From Synechococcus sp. RSCCF101 (lineage in GTDB: Bacteria > Cyanobacteriota > Cyanobacteriia > PCC-6307 > Cyanobiaceae): a DNA stretch of 64,000 nucleotides. Shown one piece after another: positions 58,869-64,000 of the stretch (position 1 is its first letter; the number at the start of each line of letters is the position of its first letter). The notes beneath the pieces are model-generated. The model worked only from the letters and a program-made list of their open reading frames with translations. It ran no database searches and had not been told where the DNA came from. The translations under genes and the position numbers were made by a program. The stretch lies in NCBI RefSeq assembly GCF_008807075.1, contig NZ_CP035632.1:1488001-1552000 (forward strand). The letters are read 5' to 3'.

Positions 58869-60638
58869 TCAGGGGCGGATGCCCCCCGCGGCCACCGTGC
58901 CGGCAGGGGCCGCGGGCACGGCCCGCCGCGGCGTCTCGGAGGCCTCATCCCCCTTGCCCTCGCCCGCCTCGCCGACCTCACCGATCAGCCACCAGAAAAA
59001 GCCATAGGCCGGCAGATACACGTGCCAGCGGCGGGAGGCCGGGGGAAACTCGCTGCCGTAGAGCACCTCCCGCATCCGCGCGCCCTGCCAGCCCGAGAGA
59101 TCGAGCCAGGTGGAGGCGCCGGCGGAGGAGAGGTTGGCCACCACGAGAACGGTCATGCCATCCCCGTTGCGCGCATAGGCCAGCAGGCTGGGATGGCCGG
59201 CATCCAGCAGCTGGCAGTCGCCGGTGCGCAGGGCCGGCAGCACCCGACGGCAGGTGAGCATGCGCCGGTGCCAGTTGAGCAGCGAGCCGGAGAGCTGCTT
59301 CTGCACCTCCACGTTCACCACCCGGTAGTCGTAGCCCGGGGCGGTGATCGGGGGCAAGACGAGGAGGGGATCCGGGGCGGTGGAGAAGCCGCCGTTGCGG
59401 GCGGGCGTCCAGGCCATCGGGGTGCGGTTGGGATCGCGGTCCCGCAGACCGGGCCAGTCGCCCATGCCCAGCTCATCGCCGTAATACAGACACGGCATGC
59501 CCGGCAGGCTGTACAGCAGACCGTGCAGCATCGAGTTGGCCCGCTGATCGCCGTTGAGCAGGGGGGCCAGGCGCCGGTTGATGCCCCAGTTCAGCCAGTG
59601 CCCCTGGCCCTGCACGAGCCCGGAGCGGATCGCCTGGATCACCGAGGGCTCCACCAGATGGCCATCCCCCAGCCAGAGCTCATCGTGGTTCCGCAGGGGC
59701 AGGGCCCAGCGACAGCCCTTCACCGTGCTCACGGCCTGGCTGATGGCCCGCTTCAGGCCCTCGGTGCGACCGGTGGCCACAGCCGAGAACAGATGGGCGG
59801 TGAGCACGAAATTGAAGGCACCGTGCAGCTCGTCATCCGCCAGGTAGGGGGCCGACTCCTCCACCGGCTGGATCGCCTCCGCCAGCAGCAGGATCGAGCG
59901 GCCGGAGGCATCGACCCGCTCGCGCAGCCGCTTCAGGAAGGCATGGGTGGCGGGCAGCCCCTCGCAGCGGCTGTCCTCCTCCTCGTAGAGGAAGGGCACC
60001 GCATCGAGGCGGAAGCCGTCCACACCGCGCTCGAGCCAGAAGTCGACCACCGCGAGCATCTGCTCCTGCACCCAGGGGTTCTCGTAGTTGAGATCGGGCT
60101 GATGGCGCAGAAAGCGGTGGAAGTAGTACTGGCCGGCCACCTCGTCCCACTCCCAGTTGGAGGATTCGAAGTGGCGGAACAGCACCGGTGCCCCGGCATA
60201 GCGCCCGGGATCGTCGCTCCAGACGTACACCTCGCGCTCCACGCTCCCCTGGGGTGCCCAGCGGGCCCGCTGGAACCAGGGATGCAGCACGCTGGTGTGG
60301 TTCAGCACCAGATCGAGCACCACCTTGATGCCCTTGGCATGGGCGGCGGTCACGAACCGGTGGAAGGCCGCCAGATCGCCCAGCTCGGGATGGATGGCCT
60401 GAAAGTCGCTGACGTCGTACCCACCGTCCCGCAGGGGGGAGGGGTAGATGGGCGTCAGCCAGATCGCCTCCACCCCGAGCCAGCGCAGGTAGGACAGCCG
60501 GGAACTGAGACCCTGCAGGTCGCCGATGCCGTCGCCGTTGCCATCGCTGAACGAACGGGGGATCAGCTGATAGATCACACACCCCTCCCACCAGGGGGAT
60601 CCAGCACCCGACATCAACGGCCCAGGCCAATGCTTCAC
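58869..60638 (-). CDS. GH13 alpha-amylase-family enzyme, trehalose-synthase-like
   Basis: 589 residues. N-terminal 'CVIYQLIPRSFSDGNGDGIGDLQGLSSRLSYLRWLGVEAIWLTPIYPSPLRDGGYDVSDF' and 'FESSNWEWDEVAGQYYFHRFLRHQPDLNYENPWVQ' are close to trehalose synthase (GH13_16). The catalytic Asp ('GFRLDAVPF'), Glu ('LLAEAIQP') and Asp ('LRNHDEL') are present. It could interconvert maltose and trehalose or act on alpha-glucosides. A Glu/Gly/Pro-rich C-terminal extension of about 35 residues is unusual. No signal peptide. It is convergent with glpD. Confidence 0.88.
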   Translation of the reverse strand: MKHWPGPLMSGAGSPWWEGCVIYQLIPRSFSDGNGDGIGDLQGLSSRLSYLRWLGVEAIWLTPIYPSPLRDGGYDVSDFQAIHPELGDLAAFHRFVTAAHAKGIKVVLDLVLNHTSVLHPWFQRARWAPQGSVEREVYVWSDDPGRYAGAPVLFRHFESSNWEWDEVAGQYYFHRFLRHQPDLNYENPWVQEQMLAVVDFWLERGVDGFRLDAVPFLYEEEDSRCEGLPATHAFLKRLRERVDASGRSILLLAEAIQPVEESAPYLADDELHGAFNFVLTAHLFSAVATGRTEGLKRAISQAVSTVKGCRWALPLRNHDELWLGDGHLVEPSVIQAIRSGLVQGQGHWLNWGINRRLAPLLNGDQRANSMLHGLLYSLPGMPCLYYGDELGMGDWPGLRDRDPNRTPMAWTPARNGGFSTAPDPLLVLPPITAPGYDYRVVNVEVQKQLSGSLLNWHRRMLTCRRVLPALRTGDCQLLDAGHPSLLAYARNGDGMTVLVVANLSSAGASTWLDLSGWQGARMREVLYGSEFPPASRRWHVYLPAYGFFWWLIGEVGEAGEGKGDEASETPRRAVPAAPAGTVAAGGIRP

Positions 60639-60729
60639 AGCTAGGTCCGCCGGGCGCTGCCGTCCAGCCCCCGAAGGGACTGGCGCCTTCCCGCAATCGC
60701 CTTAGGGTTCGCTCACCCACGTGAGACCC

Positions 60730-61755
60730 ATGCTGCGCACCCTCGGTGGCACGGCCAGCGCACTGCTCGCTCCCGTCCTGCTGCTGGGCGCACTGCCTCC
60801 GATGCCGGCCGCCCAGGTGACGGTGCAACCGGGAGACACCCTCTCGGAGATCGCCGAGCGGCACGGGGTGTCGATGCGCCGGCTGATGCAGCTCAACGGC
60901 CTGAGTGATCCGGCCCACATCGAGGCGGGCCAGAGCCTGCAGCTCAGCCCGACAGGCGACGGCGGCAGCACCGCCGGCAGCGGCCGCCACACCGTGCAAC
61001 CCGGGGAGACCCTCTCGGAGATCGCCGAGCGCTACAACGTGAGCGCAGCTCAGCTGGCCGCCCTCAACGACCTCGACGACGACGATTACGTCCAGGCCGG
61101 CGAACGCCTGCGGCTGCCGGCGGGCGTTCGCAGCCAACCCGCTCCGCTGAAGGTGGACCCCTCTGCCGCAGAGCATGTGGTGGGCCGCGGCCAGACCCTC
61201 TCCCGGATCGCTGAGGCCTACGACCTGCCCCTCAGCCGCCTGATGGCGCTCAACGGCATCGAGGATGCCGACCGGGTGCAGGTGGGGCAGCGCCTGAACC
61301 TCCGCCAGCCGGCCTCGGCGGCGCCCCCCGCACCGGCACCCGCCCATTCACCAGCAGCGGTCGCTCCCACACCCGCACCAGTAGCAGCAGCCCCCGCTCC
61401 GGCGGCAGCTCCCGCTCCGCAGCCGGCCCCTGAAACCGTGGTCGCCGCGGTACAGCCCGAGCGCGCGGCCGCCGCGGAACCCGTACCAGCCACGGCGGAG
61501 GGCATGGCCAACGCCCCCGACTGGCGCACCTACGGCCCGCTCCGGGTGGACTGGGCCAACTGGCTGCCGATGGATGGCAGCCACGTGGCGCCGACGCTGA
61601 ACGGCGACGATCAGCCCCTCTACCTGGCGGTGAACTGCGGAGCGAAGCGGCTCAACGCCACCGGAGCCACCGGAGCCTGGAAGACCTGGGAGACCCCCCG
61701 CAGCGACTTCGAGCGACAGCTGCTCAGCGACCTCTGCCGGGAGAAGGGAGGCTGA
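60730..61755 (+). CDS. Exported protein with three LysM repeats
   Basis: About 341 residues from ATG 60730; GTG 60721 would add three. A signal peptide (about 1-27) is followed by three LysM domains (about 33-78, 90-132, 148-192), each with 'GDTLSEIAERHGVS', 'GETLSEIAERYNVS' or 'GQTLSRIAEAYDLP'. A Pro/Ala-rich linker (about 195-255) leads to a conserved C-terminal domain of about 80 residues ('YGPLRVDWANWLPMDGSHV...LNAT...W'). It probably binds peptidoglycan at the periplasmic side. It ends convergently with the second recQ. Confidence 0.9.
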   Translation: MLRTLGGTASALLAPVLLLGALPPMPAAQVTVQPGDTLSEIAERHGVSMRRLMQLNGLSDPAHIEAGQSLQLSPTGDGGSTAGSGRHTVQPGETLSEIAERYNVSAAQLAALNDLDDDDYVQAGERLRLPAGVRSQPAPLKVDPSAAEHVVGRGQTLSRIAEAYDLPLSRLMALNGIEDADRVQVGQRLNLRQPASAAPPAPAPAHSPAAVAPTPAPVAAAPAPAAAPAPQPAPETVVAAVQPERAAAAEPVPATAEGMANAPDWRTYGPLRVDWANWLPMDGSHVAPTLNGDDQPLYLAVNCGAKRLNATGATGAWKTWETPRSDFERQLLSDLCREKGG

Positions 61756-61798
61756 CGCGGCGGGCAGGAGAGGGGGGCCGCCTGCGGCAGCGGAACGA

Positions 61799-63301
61799 TC
61801 AGGCCGCCTGCGGCCGGCCGAAGCGAAGCCTCCAGGGTGAGCGGAGATAGTGCCGACCGGGGGCGGTGAGCCAGAGCCGGCGCCCGCCGTCCTCGCTCTC
61901 TCCCACCAGCCCCTCCTCCACCAGCCGCCGCACCAGCCAGTCCCACTGAAGGTCCTGCTCGGCCCGGCTGCGCTGGAGCTCCTGGCACAGCCGGCGCCCA
62001 TCGGCGCTGCCGGCCTCGGGCAGCTGCTCGAGAATCAGGCGCACGCCGTCACTGCAGTCGCTGGCGGCGGGCGGCCGCAGGCAGCGATCGCAGCGACCGC
62101 AGGGGTCCACCACCTCACCGACCGACAGCAGCAGGCCCTGCTCCAGGCACCCCTCCCCCTCGGCCAGAGCCTCCATCCGCCGAAGCTGGCGCTGGCTCCA
62201 GGCCAGCCGCTCGGCCGTCTCCTCGCCGGCCTGCAGCATCACCGAAGCCCGCATGGCCAGAGCCAGCCGCTGCCGGTCCTCGGGATGGAAGAGCACCACA
62301 CAGTCAGCCCCGGCCCCATCCCGCCCGGCCCGGCCGGACTCCTGCAGATAGGCCTCGGCACTGGCCGGCAGATCCAGATGCATCACCAGCCCCACGTCCG
62401 GACGGTCCACCCCCATCCCGAAGGCCGAGGTCGCCACCAGCACGGGACGATCCGCCTGCTGGAAGTGCCGCAGAGCCTGATGGCGATCGCCGGAGTCCAG
62501 GCCGGCGTGATACGCGCAGGCCGCCACGCCGTTCTCCCGCAGCCGGGCCGCCCAGGTGTCGGAAGCGCGGCGGGTGCGCACGTAGAGCAGCCTGGCGCCG
62601 CGGGCGGCCGCCACGGCGTCCAGCACCTGGGGCAGGGGATCACTCGGACGGAGCCGCATCGTGTACTGGAGGTTGGCGCGGCGGGCCGAGCTCACCTGAA
62701 CCAGGGGCCGGCGCAGCGCCAGCAGGCGGATGATGTCGGCCCGCACCCGCGGTGCGGCGGTGGCGCTCAGGGCCAGCATCGGCACACCGGGACACAGCGC
62801 CCGCAGCTCCCCCAGGCGCCGGTAGCGGGGACGGAAGTCGTGGCCCCAGGCGCTGATGCAGTGGGCCTCATCGACCGCCAGAGCCACCAGGCCCCCCCGG
62901 GCCAGCGCATCGCGGAGCAGCTGCGCGATCCCCTGCGACTGCAGGCGCTCCGGCGCCAGATAGAGCAGGCGCAGGCTCCCGTCGCCGACGGAGCGCCGCA
63001 CGGCATCCGCCTCCTCCCGCGGCAGACCCGCATGCAGGCAGGCCGCGGCGATGCCCCGGCGCCGCAGATGGTGCACCTGGTCCTGCATCAGGGCGACCAG
63101 AGGGGAGACGACCAGCACCAGTCCCTCCCGGACCAGCGCCGGCAGCTGATAGCAGAGCGACTTGCCGCCGCCGGTGGGCAGCACGGCCAGGGTGTCGCGC
63201 CCGGCCAGCAGGGCCTCGATCACCGGCCGCTGGCCGGAGCGGAAGCTGGTCCAGCCGAAGTGCCGCTCCAGCGCCTGGCCGAGCGGATCGGTGCGGCTCA
63301 T
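61799..63301 (-). CDS. Second RecQ-family ATP-dependent DNA helicase
   Basis: 500 residues. Helicase motifs 'LPTGGGKSLCYQLPAL', 'DEAHCISAWGHDFRPRYR', 'LSATAAPRV', 'FGMGVDRPDVGLVMHLDLP' and 'QESGRAGRDG' are intact, and a C-x(n)-C-x-x-C-x-x-C zinc site ('DPCGRCDRC') is present. It lacks a recognisable HRDC domain, so it is the shorter RecQ type. It is clearly different in sequence from the recQ at 35684. ATG at 63301 overlaps the end of the gene upstream (63298-63301). Confidence 0.92.
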   Translation of the reverse strand: MSRTDPLGQALERHFGWTSFRSGQRPVIEALLAGRDTLAVLPTGGGKSLCYQLPALVREGLVLVVSPLVALMQDQVHHLRRRGIAAACLHAGLPREEADAVRRSVGDGSLRLLYLAPERLQSQGIAQLLRDALARGGLVALAVDEAHCISAWGHDFRPRYRRLGELRALCPGVPMLALSATAAPRVRADIIRLLALRRPLVQVSSARRANLQYTMRLRPSDPLPQVLDAVAAARGARLLYVRTRRASDTWAARLRENGVAACAYHAGLDSGDRHQALRHFQQADRPVLVATSAFGMGVDRPDVGLVMHLDLPASAEAYLQESGRAGRDGAGADCVVLFHPEDRQRLALAMRASVMLQAGEETAERLAWSQRQLRRMEALAEGEGCLEQGLLLSVGEVVDPCGRCDRCLRPPAASDCSDGVRLILEQLPEAGSADGRRLCQELQRSRAEQDLQWDWLVRRLVEEGLVGESEDGGRRLWLTAPGRHYLRSPWRLRFGRPQAA

Positions 63302-64000
63302 GGCAGCGGCGGCGCCTCCAGGCGATCGGGACTCTCCTCCACCAGCTGCAGGCGCAGCCGTTTGCCCCCGCTCAGCTCCCCAAGGGACACCCGGATCGTG
63401 CTGCCGCTGAGGGCCTGGAGCGCCGCGAGCGCCTCCCGCAGATGGGGCGTGCTGCTGCCGCTCTCCACCCAGAGCCGTTCGTGCAGTCCCGCCAGCCGCC
63501 GCCAGCTGGTGTGCAGCTTGAGCACGGCGGCTTCCAGCTGCTGGGCCTGAGCCACCGCATCGGAGAGGACACCGAGCACATCGAGCCGAACCGCCTCCCG
63601 CGACGCCCCCTCCAGATCCAGACCCAGATCCTGAAAGGCCCGCACCGCCGGGGCCGCATCCCCCATACGGCTGAGCCAGCGGGCCGTGTTGGTCACCTCA
63701 CGCACCCGCTCGAGCTCCGGCTCCTCCTTCAGCACCGAGCGCAGATCCTCCAGCTGGGGTTCGGGCAGGCGGGCGAGCTCGCGCACCAGCGGCGCCACCG
63801 CCCGGGGGGGAGCAGGTTCTCCTGCGTGCGCTGCCGCACCTCCTCCGGAATCAGCGGGCTGGTGGCGGCGAGGTAGTCGTCGCTGAGACGACGCACCTGC
63901 TTGCGGGTGATCGACTGCCCCTCATTGGCCACCTCGCTGATCATCTGCTGCACCTCGGGAGGGGCCTGGGCGGTCTCGACGAAGGCCCGCTTGGAGAAGT
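63298..64000 (-). pseudogene. Frameshifted, 5'-truncated gene of unknown function
   Basis: The frame enters from beyond the window end ('FSKRAFVETAQAPPEV...MISEVANEGQSITRKQVRRLSDDYLAATSPLIPEEVRQRTQENLLPP') and meets a run of seven C (minus strand; 63804-63810) followed by GGG. After it the frame changes, and the continuing protein resumes as 'AVAPLVRELARLPEPQLEDLRSVLKEEPELERVREVTNTARWL', then a helical domain and a basic C-terminus to 63298. Adding one C to the run restores a single protein. So this is either a true frameshift or a homopolymer sequencing error. I do not recognise the family; an HTH- or regulator-like protein is a guess only. Confidence 0.6.

Noticed and set aside
61776-61814. 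13-bp direct repeat (GGCCGCCTGCGGC) at the end of the LysM/recQ intergenic region
   Set aside because: One copy lies in the last codons of the second recQ, and the word is compositionally likely in this DNA; not enough to call a repeat element.

Overview
The window is a gene-dense, very GC-rich (roughly two-thirds G+C by eye) chromosomal segment of a cyanobacterium, most likely a picocyanobacterium of the Cyanobium / Synechococcus type. The evidence is its set of cyanobacterial marker genes: pipX-pipY, ndhL-DUF3007-trpA, CyAbrB, a Nif11 domain, DUF1651, DUF1823, DUF2214, DUF3086, DUF3119, a group 2 sigma factor and a cytochrome c6-like protein. There are also many GTG/TTG starts and 4-bp ATGA/GTGA stop-start overlaps. 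I see no insertion sequence, prophage or CRISPR array; it is core genome with some accessory islands.

Layout. 1-4.2 kb: a tightly coupled plus-strand run (DUF554, a stand-alone M41/FtsH-like peptidase, LarC, a UPF0104-type membrane protein) ending in a Fur regulator. 4.4-9.3 kb: a phytase-like esterase coupled to a Tat-type PhoX phosphatase, facing a two-module ferric iron permease. 9.4-19.5 kb: a COG0523 metallochaperone GTPase with a long His-rich linker, hisIE, a secreted matrixin-like protease with DUF2214, a group 2 sigma factor, several small proteins (DUF1232, PsiE-like, Nif11-cupin fusion, cytochrome c6-like, YciI), CyAbrB, trpA, DUF3007, ndhL and tRNA-Leu(UAA). 19.9-25 kb: a GGDEF/EAL regulator overlapping a ZIP-fold membrane protein that carries two cyclic-nucleotide-binding-type domains. 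25-35.7 kb: accessory genes (NHL-type propeller protein, HDAC-like deacetylase, HdeD, GHL10 hydrolase, AEC permease, PPOX flavoprotein, ArdC-like protein, Nudix). 35.7-37.6 kb: recQ with a frameshifted HRDC end, then tRNA-Gly.

37.7-42 kb: a GPH sugar symporter coupled to mlaE, DUF3119, DUF3086 and plsY, a membrane-lipid group. 42-51.5 kb: a minus-strand housekeeping block (aroQ, miaE, cobI, dusB, DUF1823, der, ecfT, pipX, pipY, sepF, proC), interrupted only by plus-strand mtnD and ykuD. 51.5-52.4 kb: tRNA-Tyr, tRNA-Thr, a degenerate second SepF-like gene antisense to the end of tRNA-Thr, and a non-coding stretch with regularly spaced DnaA-box-like nonamers. 52.4-60.7 kb: gamma-glutamyltransferase, then glpK-glpD flanked by two GH13 alpha-glucan-type enzymes, consistent with recycling of glycerol-containing osmolytes or of imported glycerol. 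60.7-64 kb: a LysM protein, a second recQ, and a frameshifted gene running off the end.

The strongest leads are the ZIP/double-CNBD protein overlapping the c-di-GMP enzyme, the DnaA-box cluster, the cryptic SepF paralogue, the ArdC-like protein, and two frameshifts in GC tracts that may be sequence errors.
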